DNA of 64,000 nt, taken from Streptomyces sp. ERV7 (GTDB taxonomy: Bacteria; Actinomycetota; Actinomycetes; Streptomycetales; Streptomycetaceae). Location: NCBI RefSeq assembly GCF_001653515.1, contig NZ_LYOY01000040.1:124001-188000 (forward strand), read 5' to 3'. Numbering within the stretch: position 1 is the stretch's first letter; every line of letters starts with the position of its first letter. Shown one piece after another: positions 1 through 7,490 of the stretch. The position numbers and the translations under genes were made by a program. The notes beneath the pieces are model-generated. The model worked only from the letters and a program-made list of their open reading frames with translations, searched no databases and had not been told where the DNA came from.

Positions 1-79
1 CGCCCGCGCCGAACACGGCGATGCGCTTGGGGGAGTCGGAGGGGTTCGCGGAGTGCGCGGAACGCGCGTTCGTCGTCAT
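1..79 (-). CDS. NAD(P)-binding protein, 5' end only
   Basis: Only the first 26 codons are in the window and the rest runs off the left edge. The visible N-terminus ends in KRIAVFGAG, the first strand and glycine-rich loop of a Rossmann fold, as in NmrA-like or short-chain-reductase-like NAD(P)-binding proteins. It is transcribed away from the HxlR regulator at 142, a common arrangement in which HxlR controls a divergent redox gene. The substrate cannot be told from this fragment. Confidence 0.5.
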   Translation of the reverse strand, partial: MTTNARSAHSANPSDSPKRIAVFGAG

Positions 80-141
80 GACCGGAACGCTAGGGCCGGC
101 CCCCCTGGTTACTGCAAAGATACTGGGCTAGCGTCGGCTCC
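80..141. promoter_or_regulatory. Divergent promoter region with inverted repeat CGCTAG...CTAGCG
   Basis: This is the 62-bp space between the NAD(P)-binding gene (leftward) and the HxlR gene (rightward). CGCTAG at 88-93 is mirrored by CTAGCG at 128-133. Between them lie two similar half-motifs, TTACT and ATACT, close to the type of site HxlR proteins bind. Operator function is inferred from position only. Confidence 0.35.
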
Positions 142-594
142 ATGATCGACCGTCCCACCCCCGCGCCCCTGCCCGCCGACCTCTTCGAGAGGCCCGAATG
201 CGAGGGTGGTCCGGTGCCCTTCCGCGTCGGCGACAAGTGGACCGGGGTGGTCCTGCGCTGTCTGGAGGACGGCCCGCGCAGATTCTCCGAACTGCGGGTT
301 CCGCTGCACTGGATCACCCCGAAGGTGCTGACGGAGACCCTGCGCGCGATGGAGCGGGACGGCTTCCTCACCCGTACCGTGTACGACGAGAACCCGCCTC
401 GGGTGGAGTATGAACTCACCCTGCTCGGCCGTTCGTTGATCGCCCCGCTCGACGCCACCTGTGAGTGGTCCCGGACGCATCTGACCCAGGTCGCCCAGGC
501 GCGCGAGGAGTACACGGCCCGCTGGGCGGGCGGGTGGGAACGCAGGTCGGCGAGGCCGGGCCCGCGCGTGCCCGGCCTGCCGGAACAGAGCTGA
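142..594 (+). CDS. HxlR-family winged-helix regulator
   Basis: This 150-residue protein fits the HxlR family, small dimeric winged-helix DNA-binding proteins that usually sense redox or electrophile stress and control an adjacent oxidoreductase. Visible signatures are VGDKWTGVVLRCLEDGPRRF (helix 1 region, about residues 29-48), the recognition segment WITPKVLTETLRAMERDGFL, and the wing RTVYDENPPRVEYELT. One cysteine lies near the N-terminus (PECEGG, about residue 20), where redox-sensing members often carry theirs. It is divergent from the NAD(P)-binding gene at the left edge, which is its likely target. The C-terminal 25 residues are low-complexity and rich in Arg and Pro. Confidence 0.85.
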   Translation: MIDRPTPAPLPADLFERPECEGGPVPFRVGDKWTGVVLRCLEDGPRRFSELRVPLHWITPKVLTETLRAMERDGFLTRTVYDENPPRVEYELTLLGRSLIAPLDATCEWSRTHLTQVAQAREEYTARWAGGWERRSARPGPRVPGLPEQS

Positions 595-617
595 TCAGGG
601 TTTGCCGCGATGCGTCG

Positions 618-1082
618 TCAGTGGTTGGTGCCCGACGCCCACACGGCGCGGCTGCCGTCGTAGATGACCACGTTGCCGTCGTCCTGGACGACGAGGCGCG
701 AGCCGGGGCGGCCGTCGGTGTTGGAGGCCCACACCGGGCGGTTGGAGCGGGTGTAGACGACGAAGTTGCCGTCCGTCTGGAAGCGGGCGGTCCAGCCCTG
801 GCCGACGGTGTTCGAGGCCCAGCGGGCCCGGTTGAACTCGTCGTAGATGACCAGGTTGCCGTCGGACTGCATGATCAGCCGGGCCGTGTCGGAGCTGACC
901 GACTGGTTGTGGTTGAGGGTGAACGGCGCATACCGCGTCTGGTTGGAATCGCCCCGCGCCGCCGGCGACTTGGCCGTGGTGGTGGACGGCGTGTGGTGCG
1001 AGGGTGTCGCGCTCGCCTGCCCGACGAGGGCCATGGTGGCGAGGGTGGCGGTGGCCAGCAGGGTGGTGACTCTCTTCCCCAC
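618..1082 (-). CDS. Secreted bulb-type (mannose-binding) lectin
   Basis: The predicted protein is about 154 aa, starting at GTG 1080-1082, where AAGGAG sits 8 bp upstream. An N-terminal signal peptide (about residues 1-26, GKRVTTLLATATLATMALVG...ASA) is followed by a Thr/Pro/His-rich linker. The B-lectin domain then contains three sugar-binding motifs of the QxDxNxVxY type: QSDGNLVIY, QTDGNFVVY and QDDGNVVIY. In plant and bacterial members each motif is a mannose-binding site, and all three look intact here. The protein should be exported and bind alpha-mannose-type glycans outside the cell. It may be an antimicrobial or adhesion factor, which the sequence does not settle. Confidence 0.85.
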   Translation of the reverse strand: MGKRVTTLLATATLATMALVGQASATPSHHTPSTTTAKSPAARGDSNQTRYAPFTLNHNQSVSSDTARLIMQSDGNLVIYDEFNRARWASNTVGQGWTARFQTDGNFVVYTRSNRPVWASNTDGRPGSRLVVQDDGNVVIYDGSRAVWASGTNH

Positions 1083-1291
1083 GAGAAAACTCCTTGGGTC
1101 AGGTAGCTCATCCATCGGCGCCCGGTGTGGGCGCCGCCCTCGGACTCTGACACCCCGGGCGCACCGGAAGGACCCGCTCCGGGCCCGGGTGACGCGTTTT
1201 GCGTCCCTCTTCGACCTGAAAGGGCAGAAGGAGCTGTCAGGGTTGCCCTGGGCTAGTGATCCCTACACGAGTCACCTTCGGGCGGCGGCGT

Positions 1292-1657
1292 TCACTGCCC
1301 GGCGTACAGCAGATCCACGTTCCGCTCCGCCCAGTCGCGCATGTGCGCCAGCGGCTCGGCGGCGCTGTGGCCCAGCTCGGTCAGGGCGTACTCGACATGC
1401 GGGGGTACGGCGGGGTAGACCGTCCGGGACACCAGTCCCGCCTCCTCCAGGCGGCGCAGTGTCTGGGTGAGGACCTTGGGGCTGACGCCCTGGAGCACAC
1501 GCTGCAGTGCCCCGAACCGTACGGGGCCGTCCTCCATGGCGCCGATCGCCAGCGCGCTCCACTTGTTGGCCAGCAGTTCGAGCAGATTGCGGCAGGGGCA
1601 CAGGGCCGCGTAGACGTCGTGCTTGTCGTGGCTGCCGGTGTCGCAGTTCCTGCTCAT
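1292..1657 (-). CDS. HxlR-family regulator
   Basis: This is a 121-aa HxlR protein that keeps the canonical Cys pair near the start (ALCPCRNLLELLANKWS, about residues 19-35), followed by the HTH core (VSPKVLTQTLRRLEEAGLVSR) and the wing RTVYPAVPPHVEYALT. It is divergent from the quinone oxidoreductase-like gene at 1805, and the shared intergenic space carries a clean palindrome (1694-1712). In characterised HxlR/YodB-type systems such cysteines sense quinones or aldehydes and de-repress the reductase. The same logic is inferred here. Confidence 0.9.
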   Translation of the reverse strand: MSRNCDTGSHDKHDVYAALCPCRNLLELLANKWSALAIGAMEDGPVRFGALQRVLQGVSPKVLTQTLRRLEEAGLVSRTVYPAVPPHVEYALTELGHSAAEPLAHMRDWAERNVDLLYAGQ

Positions 1658-1693
1658 GGGCGGTTCCTCCGCGTGGGGGCGCGATCGAGTCGA

Positions 1694-1712
1694 TACTATC
1701 CAAAAGATAGTA
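1694..1712. promoter_or_regulatory. Probable HxlR operator (TACTATC-N5-GATAGTA)
   Basis: A perfect 7-bp inverted repeat, TACTATC CAAAA GATAGTA, lies 37 bp upstream of the HxlR start and 93 bp upstream of the oxidoreductase start. Further partial ACTA/CATAG half-sites follow at about 1729-1746. The position between divergent genes makes it the best candidate operator for autoregulation and control of the reductase. Confidence 0.7.
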
Positions 1713-1804
1713 GGTGCCCTTGCAGGTTACTACTACCCCTCCCATAGTTTTGGCGCACCGTTCACCGCGCGGGTGCAGTCGGCCCCGCAACCGAGGAGTC
1801 AGTC

Positions 1805-2779
1805 ATGTCCCACCCCACGCCCACGATGCGCGCCGTCACCCAGTCCGCCTTCGGCGGCCCCGAGGTCCTGCGGGTCACCGAGGCCCCGCGCCCCGTGCCG
1901 CTGCCGACGGAGGTCCTGGTGCGCGTCGTCTCCGCCGGGGTCAACCCGGTCGACGTCAAGACGCGCGAGGGCCACGGCATGGCCGGGGTCCTCGGCGAGC
2001 CGCCGTTCGTCCTCGGGTGGGACGTCGCCGGAGTGGTCGAGGAGGTCGGCTTCGGCGTGCACACCCTGGAGGTGGGCGACGAGGTGTACGGCATGCCCTG
2101 GTTCCCCCGCGCCGCCGGCGGCTACGCCGAGTACGTCACGGCTCCCGCCCGGCAGTTCGCCCGCAAGCCCGTGACCCTGAACCACGACGAGGCCGCGGCC
2201 GTCCCGCTCGCCGCGCTCACCGCCTGGCAGATCCTGGTGGACACCGCCGACGTGCGCCCCGGGCAGCGCGTGCTGATCCACGCCGCCGCGGGTGGCGTGG
2301 GTCACTTCGCCGTCCAGATCGCCAAGCACCTCGGGGCCCACGTCATCGCCACGGCCAGCGCGGGCAAGCACGCCTGGCTGCGGGAGCTCGGCGCCGACGA
2401 GGTCGTCGACTACACCGCCGCCCCCTTCGAGGAGCAGCTGTCCGGCCTCGACGTGGTCGTCGACCTCGTCGGTGACGAGATCGACAGCACCAGCACGCGC
2501 TCCCTCGCCGTGCTGCGCCCGGGCGGCCTTCTCGTCGCCGTCCCCTCCGGTGTGTCCGGCGAGCTCGCCGAGCGGGCCGCCGCGGCCGGTGTGCGGGCCA
2601 CGCCGTACCTGGTGGAGCCGGACGGTACGGCCCTGACCACCCTGGCCGGTCTGATCGACGCCGAAGCGATCAAGGTCGAGGTGGCGGCGGTGCTGCCGCT
2701 GGAGGAGGTCGCCGAGGCCCACCGGCGGCAGGCCTCGGGCCGCACCCGGGGCAAGATCGTCCTGCGGGTGGCCGAGTGA
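1805..2779 (+). CDS. NADP-dependent quinone oxidoreductase-like enzyme (zinc-free MDR)
   Basis: This 324-aa member of the medium-chain dehydrogenase/reductase superfamily resembles quinone oxidoreductases. The N-terminal GroES-like domain holds MRAVTQSAFGGPEVLRV and VSAGVNPVDVKTREG. The Rossmann domain follows, with the nucleotide loop HAAAGGVGHFAVQIAK (about residues 160-175). The zinc ligands of alcohol dehydrogenases are absent. It probably reduces quinones or enones with NADPH in the cytoplasm. The divergent HxlR gene and palindrome suggest induction by electrophiles. Confidence 0.85.
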   Translation: MSHPTPTMRAVTQSAFGGPEVLRVTEAPRPVPLPTEVLVRVVSAGVNPVDVKTREGHGMAGVLGEPPFVLGWDVAGVVEEVGFGVHTLEVGDEVYGMPWFPRAAGGYAEYVTAPARQFARKPVTLNHDEAAAVPLAALTAWQILVDTADVRPGQRVLIHAAAGGVGHFAVQIAKHLGAHVIATASAGKHAWLRELGADEVVDYTAAPFEEQLSGLDVVVDLVGDEIDSTSTRSLAVLRPGGLLVAVPSGVSGELAERAAAAGVRATPYLVEPDGTALTTLAGLIDAEAIKVEVAAVLPLEEVAEAHRRQASGRTRGKIVLRVAE

Positions 2780-2864
2780 CCTCGGAGCGGTGAGGTGGTG
2801 CGGCCCCGGTCGCCCCTCTCGTACGAGACGGTCTTGTCCGAGAAGGTCGCGAAGGGTCGCACAC

Positions 2865-3647
2865 CTACAAGGACGGGGTGTCCAGGGCGAACAGCCGCCC
2901 GTACCCCGTGATCGCGGCGGTGCCGCTGTCGGCCGCGCGCAGTGCCGCCCACAGTAGTACCTGATTTGCCGTCAGTACCGGGCGCCCGAGGGTGAGTTCG
3001 AGGTTCTCCACCATCCCCACGGCCCGGAATCCGTTGCCTCCCACGACGACGGCTTCCGCCTCCTCGGGGACATGGGCGGCCACCCAGTCGTGCAGTTCGC
3101 CCGGCCGGATCAGAGCCTGCCCGCTGGGCAGGCCGCAGGGCGCGGAGAAGCACACCTCGAAGCCGGCGGCCTCGTAATAGGCGCGGCCGAGGCCGTTGAG
3201 CTCGGTGTCGAACCACGGCGGGTCCACCAGGCTGAGCCGGGTGGCGCCCAGGAGGCGCAGGGCCTCCACCGTCGAGGCGCAGGTGGCCACCACCGGCAGG
3301 CCGTGGGCGCGGGCCGCGAGACGGGTGAGCATCGCCGCCTCGCCGTCCGCGCCGATGACGTACGCGGAGCTGGTGAAGGCGTAGGCGAGGGCCGCCAGGG
3401 GCGCGGTGGCCAGCTGGGCGGCGGCCTCGTCGACGTACGGCGGCTCGGCGAAGGCCCGCACGGGGGCGAGCGGGATCGTGGGATCCATGGCGCCGCCGTG
3501 CCGCATCCCGCCGAACGGCACCCGGGCGGCGTGCACGCCCACGTCGGGCGGCGCCATCGCGCGGAACTCCGACTCGGGGCCCACATCGGCGTGAGGGGTG
3601 AGCACGCCGATGCGCACCCGTACGTCCCAGCCGTCAGGTCGCCACAT
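2865..3647 (-). CDS. Maleate isomerase / arylmalonate decarboxylase-fold protein lacking both catalytic Cys
   Basis: The predicted protein is 260 aa. The start was chosen at ATG 3645-3647, which has GGAGG about 8 bp upstream; longer upstream starts lack family similarity. The fold signatures match the Asp/Glu-racemase superfamily branch of maleate cis-trans isomerase and arylmalonate decarboxylase: RIGVLTPHADVGPE near the start, YAFTSS (about 89-94), VEALRLLGATRLSLVDP, and VVVGGNGFRAV (about 200-210). Family enzymes use a Cys in the first motif (YACTS) and/or the second (ISCxGL). Here these positions read Phe91 and Gly204 by eye alignment. Isomerase chemistry is therefore doubtful, and a binding or altered catalytic role is possible. 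It is divergent from the CreE-like gene. Confidence 0.7.
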   Translation of the reverse strand: MWRPDGWDVRVRIGVLTPHADVGPESEFRAMAPPDVGVHAARVPFGGMRHGGAMDPTIPLAPVRAFAEPPYVDEAAAQLATAPLAALAYAFTSSAYVIGADGEAAMLTRLAARAHGLPVVATCASTVEALRLLGATRLSLVDPPWFDTELNGLGRAYYEAAGFEVCFSAPCGLPSGQALIRPGELHDWVAAHVPEEAEAVVVGGNGFRAVGMVENLELTLGRPVLTANQVLLWAALRAADSGTAAITGYGRLFALDTPSL

Positions 3648-4003
3648 CGCTCCCGCACCTCCGGGCGGAAGGGTCCGCACGGGCGGCCCTGCTATGGACT
3701 GCCTGCTTCCGCTTGTCCATCGTGCGGGCTCGCGGCCACCCGCGCGACATGCCGACGCCATCCGGGTATGTCCGGGATAGCCGCTGTGACCTGCGCGTTC
3801 TCCCTCTCCCGCGAGTTGAGCGCCGCACGACCAACACCTGTGCACCATGCCGCAGTTGATCGGGGTCCTTGGCTCCAACAACCTCACCATGGCTATCGTC
3901 CCGCTGTGAGGAGCGACAAGCGGCGTCGAACCAGCCGGTTCCGCCGGAAGTCGGTCCTCACCGCCCCCGAAGGCACCGGGCAGGACGACAGGAGTGTGTG
4001 GGT
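3648..4003. promoter_or_regulatory. 356-bp divergent intergenic region
   Basis: This non-coding stretch lies between the maleate-isomerase-like gene (leftward) and the creE-like gene (rightward). It should hold both promoters. No convincing gene or strong palindrome was seen. AGGAG at about 3990-3994 is the ribosome binding site that decides the CreE-like start. Confidence 0.4.
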
Positions 4004-5971
4004 ATGAGGAGTGGCGTTTCCAGGACGGTGTGCTTGGTCGGCGCCGGACCACGCGGTCTCTCGGTGCTGGAGCGGCTGTGCGCCAACGAGCGGGCGCAGC
4101 CGACGCACCCGGCGGTCACCGTGCACGTGGTCGAGCCGTGCGAGCCGGGCTCCGGTGCGGTGTGGCGCACCGACCAGTCCCGGCTGCTGCTGATGAACAC
4201 GGTGGCGTCCCAGATCACCGTGCACACCGACGACGCCTCGCGCATCGAGGGGCCCATCGAGCCCGGCCCCACCCTGGAGGAGTGGGCCAGGGAGCTGGCC
4301 GCCTCCGGCGGGCACGCCGGTCACGACGAGCAGACCCTCGCCGAGGCCCGCGACCTGGGGCCGAACACCTACCCCAGCCGCGCCTTCTACGGCAGCTACC
4401 TCTCCGCGATGTTCCAGCAGGTGGTCCGGCGCGCCCCCGCGCACGTCACGATCGAGATCCACCGCGCGCGTGCCGTCGCCCTCGCGGACAGCCACGGAGA
4501 GGCCGACTGCGAGCAGGCCGTCGGTCTCTCCGACGGCACCTGGCTCAGCGGTCTGGACGCCGTCGTCCTCGCCCAGGGCCACGTTCCGGTGCGGCCCACC
4601 GCCCACGAGGAGCGGACCGCCAGCCTCGCCCGGGTCCACGGTCTGCGCTACCTCCAGCCCGCCAACCCCGCCGACCTCGACCTCAGCGTCGTCGAGCCGG
4701 GCGAGCCGGTCCTGCTGCGCGGCCTCGGCCTCAACTTCTTCGACCACATGACCCTGCTCACCCAGGGACGCGGCGGTTCCTTCGAGCGCGTCGACGGCCG
4801 TCTGGTCTACCGGCCCTCGGGGCAGGAGCCGGTGATGTACGCCATGTCCCGCCGAGGCGTTCCGTACCACGCGCGCGGCGAGAACGAGAAGGGCGCCTCG
4901 GAGCGCTACTACCCTCGCCTGCTCACCCCCGAGCACGTCGAGACGCTGCGCAAGCGTGCCGACGGCGGGGAACGGATCGGACTGCGCGAGGAGTTATGGC
5001 CGCTGATCACCCGCGAGGTGGAGAGCGTCTACTACGGCACCTGGCTCACCGCCCACGGCCGCGACCCCGAGCGCACGGCCCTGGTCGACGGCTTCCTGGC
5101 GTGCGAGAGCGCCGAGGGCCGGAGCGCGCTGCTCGACGCGGCCGGTATACCCGAGGCGGAGCGCTGGAGCTGGGAGCGGCTGTCGCGCCCGTACGAAGGT
5201 GAGGAGTTCGGCGACCGGGACGCGTTCCGCGACTGGCTGCTCCGGTATCTGCGCGACGACGTGCGCGAAGCCAGACAGGGCAACCTCAGCGGCCCCCTCA
5301 AGTCCGCCCTGGACGTCCTGCGCGATCTGCGCAACGAGATCCGGCTCGCGGTCGACCACAGCGGTCTGCGCGGGGACTCGCACCGCGACGAACTCGACGG
5401 CTGGTACACGCCGTTGAACGCCTTCCTCTCCATCGGCCCGCCCACCTCGCGCATCGAGGAGATGATCGCGCTCATCGAGGCGGGCGTCCTCGAACTCACC
5501 GGCCCGCAGACCGAGATACGCATCGACACGGTCAACCACGCCTTCGTCGCCCAGTCCCGGGCCGTTCCCGGACCGCCCCTGCGGGCCCACGTGCTGATCG
5601 AGGCGCGGCTGCCCGAGGCGGATCTGCGGCGCGCCGCCGACCCGCTGCTCCAGCATCTGGTCGCCACCGGGCAGGCCGTGCACCACCGGGTGCCGATCGC
5701 GGGCGGGGCCGGGTACGAGACCGGCGGTCTCGCCGTCGCCGAGCGGCCCTACCGCGTCCGCGACTCCAGGGGCCGGGCGCACCCGCGCCGGTTCGCCTAC
5801 GGTGTGCCCACCGAGGCCGTGCACTGGGTGACCGCGGCCGGGATCCGGCCGGGGGTGGACTCGGTGACCCTGGCCGACTCCGACGCCATCGCCCGCGCTG
5901 TCCTGGCACTCGCCCCCCGTCCCACGGCCCCGGCCGCCGCCGCGGACCGTGCGCAAGGAGCCCTCGTATGA
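4004..5971 (+). CDS. CreE-like FAD/NAD(P)-binding monooxygenase (probable L-aspartate N-oxygenase)
   Basis: The predicted protein is 655 aa, starting at ATG 4004 behind AGGAG. The N-terminus VCLVGAGPRGLSVLERL is the dinucleotide-binding loop of the large FAD/NAD(P)-binding family (PF13454 type). This family includes CreE (cremeomycin) and FzmM (fosfazinomycin), which oxidise L-aspartate to nitrosuccinate. Length and overall layout match that group. The next gene, overlapping by ATGA, is an adenylosuccinate-lyase-superfamily protein like CreD, the nitrosuccinate lyase. The pairing is the main reason for this call. Codon 331 (4994-4996) is TTA, which in Streptomyces makes translation depend on the bldA tRNA and suggests developmental control. 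Alternative: an FAD-dependent oxidase acting on another amino acid. Confidence 0.65.
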   Translation: MRSGVSRTVCLVGAGPRGLSVLERLCANERAQPTHPAVTVHVVEPCEPGSGAVWRTDQSRLLLMNTVASQITVHTDDASRIEGPIEPGPTLEEWARELAASGGHAGHDEQTLAEARDLGPNTYPSRAFYGSYLSAMFQQVVRRAPAHVTIEIHRARAVALADSHGEADCEQAVGLSDGTWLSGLDAVVLAQGHVPVRPTAHEERTASLARVHGLRYLQPANPADLDLSVVEPGEPVLLRGLGLNFFDHMTLLTQGRGGSFERVDGRLVYRPSGQEPVMYAMSRRGVPYHARGENEKGASERYYPRLLTPEHVETLRKRADGGERIGLREELWPLITREVESVYYGTWLTAHGRDPERTALVDGFLACESAEGRSALLDAAGIPEAERWSWERLSRPYEGEEFGDRDAFRDWLLRYLRDDVREARQGNLSGPLKSALDVLRDLRNEIRLAVDHSGLRGDSHRDELDGWYTPLNAFLSIGPPTSRIEEMIALIEAGVLELTGPQTEIRIDTVNHAFVAQSRAVPGPPLRAHVLIEARLPEADLRRAADPLLQHLVATGQAVHHRVPIAGGAGYETGGLAVAERPYRVRDSRGRAHPRRFAYGVPTEAVHWVTAAGIRPGVDSVTLADSDAIARAVLALAPRPTAPAAAADRAQGALV

Positions 5972-7374
5972 CCAGCCACCGCGACAGCCTGCTCGACTCC
6001 GGTCTGCTCTCGCCGGTCCGCGCCGGCACCCCCGTCGAGGAGGCCGTCGGCGATCTGGCGTGGCTGCGGGCGATGCTCGACGCCGAGGCCGCGCTGGCCC
6101 GGGCGCAGGCCCGGCTCGGCACCCTGCCGCAGCGGGTCGCCGAGGTCATCGGCGCCGAGGCCCGCGCCGAGCACCTCGATCTGAGGGAGCTGGCGCTGGC
6201 CGCGCGGGAGACCGCCAACCCGGTGGTGGGCCTGGTGCAGGCGCTCAGCCGGCGCGTCGCCGCCGTCGACCCGGCGGCCGCGAACTACGTGCACCGCGGC
6301 TCCACCAGCCAGGACATCTTCGACACCGGCGCGATGCTGGTGGCCCAGCGGGCGCTGCGGCTGATGCGCGCCGACCTGGCCAGGTCCGCCGACGCCCTGG
6401 CCGGGCTCGCCCGGCGGCACCGCGACACCGCCATGGCGGGCCGCACCCTGGCCCTGCACGCCGTCCCCACCACGTTCGGCCTGAAGGCGGCGGGCTGGCG
6501 CAAGCTGCTGCTCGACGCCGACCTGCGCCTGGCGCGTGTCCTGGAGGGCGGGCTGCCGGTCTCCCTCGGCGGGGCGGCGGGAACGGTCGCCGGATATCTG
6601 GAGTACGCGCGCCTCGACGGCGAGGGGCCGCTGGACCCGGGCGAGTACACGGTACGGCTCACCGAGGCCTTCGCGCGGGAGATGGGCCTGGCCACGGCCG
6701 AGCTGCCCTGGCACACCCTGCGCACGCCCGTCGTGGACCTCGCGGCCGCCCTGGCCTTCACGGCCGCCGCACTCGGCAAGATCGCGGTGGATGTGCAGTC
6801 GCTGACGCGCACCGAGGTCGGGGAGGTCGCCGAGCCCGCGGTCACCGGGCGCGGCAGCTCCTCGGCCATGCCGCACAAGCGCAACCCGGTCCTGGCGACC
6901 CTGCTGCGCAGCGCGGCACTGCAGGTGCCCGTCCTGGCGGCGGGCGTCACCCAGTGCATGCTCTCCGAGGACGAGCGCTCCGCCGGGGCCTGGCACGCCG
7001 AGTGGCAGCTGCTGCGCGAGTGTCTGCGGCTCACCGGGGGCGCCACCCACACCCTGGTCGAACTGGCCGAGGGGCTCGAAGTGCGGCCGGAGCGGATGGC
7101 CGAGAACCTGGCGCTGACCGGTGGCCAGATCGTCTCCGAGCGGATCGCCGCCGTACTGGCACCGAGGCTGGGCAAGGCCGAGGCCAAGCAGGCGCTGACC
7201 CGGGCCTCGCACACGGCCCAGCACTCCGGCCGCCCGCTCGCGGACGTGCTCGCCGAGTCGGACGAGCTGCGCGGCCACTTCACCCCCGGGGAACTGGCCG
7301 AGCTGTGCGACCCGGCCCGGTACACCGGTGGCGCGGCGGCCCTCGTGGACCGGGCGGTGCGCGAGCCGCACTGA
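5968..7374 (+). CDS. CreD-like nitrosuccinate lyase (adenylosuccinate lyase superfamily)
   Basis: This 468-aa protein's start codon overlaps the stop of the CreE-like gene, so the two are translationally coupled. It belongs to the fumarase/aspartase superfamily: HRGSTSQDIFDTG is the first conserved region and GSSSAMPHKRNP (about 296-307) is the mobile signature loop with the catalytic serine. On family features alone it could be called 3-carboxy-muconate cycloisomerase. The tight pairing with a CreE-like oxygenase favours nitrosuccinate lyase, which splits nitrosuccinate into fumarate and nitrous acid. No beta-ketoadipate genes lie nearby, which weakens the cycloisomerase reading. The nitrite would be available for N-N bond formation or nitrosation. 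Confidence 0.65.
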   Translation: MTSHRDSLLDSGLLSPVRAGTPVEEAVGDLAWLRAMLDAEAALARAQARLGTLPQRVAEVIGAEARAEHLDLRELALAARETANPVVGLVQALSRRVAAVDPAAANYVHRGSTSQDIFDTGAMLVAQRALRLMRADLARSADALAGLARRHRDTAMAGRTLALHAVPTTFGLKAAGWRKLLLDADLRLARVLEGGLPVSLGGAAGTVAGYLEYARLDGEGPLDPGEYTVRLTEAFAREMGLATAELPWHTLRTPVVDLAAALAFTAAALGKIAVDVQSLTRTEVGEVAEPAVTGRGSSSAMPHKRNPVLATLLRSAALQVPVLAAGVTQCMLSEDERSAGAWHAEWQLLRECLRLTGGATHTLVELAEGLEVRPERMAENLALTGGQIVSERIAAVLAPRLGKAEAKQALTRASHTAQHSGRPLADVLAESDELRGHFTPGELAELCDPARYTGGAAALVDRAVREPH

Positions 7375-7490
7375 GCGGGCGCCGCCCGCCCGGGGATCCC
7401 CCGAACGGACCCGCCGTCTGCGTGGCTGACGGTCACCCGGCGCCGAAGGTGCTGCCCTGTGACCGGGGGTCACGCGACGACAGGAGATCC

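Noticed and set aside
1083..1291. Small gene between lectin and HxlR
   Set aside because: No open frame with ribosome site and protein-like composition was found; the stretch is taken as the lectin promoter and the HxlR gene's downstream region.
5968..7374. 3-carboxy-cis,cis-muconate cycloisomerase (pcaB)
   Set aside because: Possible by family alone, but no other beta-ketoadipate genes are present and the gene is coupled to a CreE-like oxygenase; nitrosuccinate lyase is preferred.
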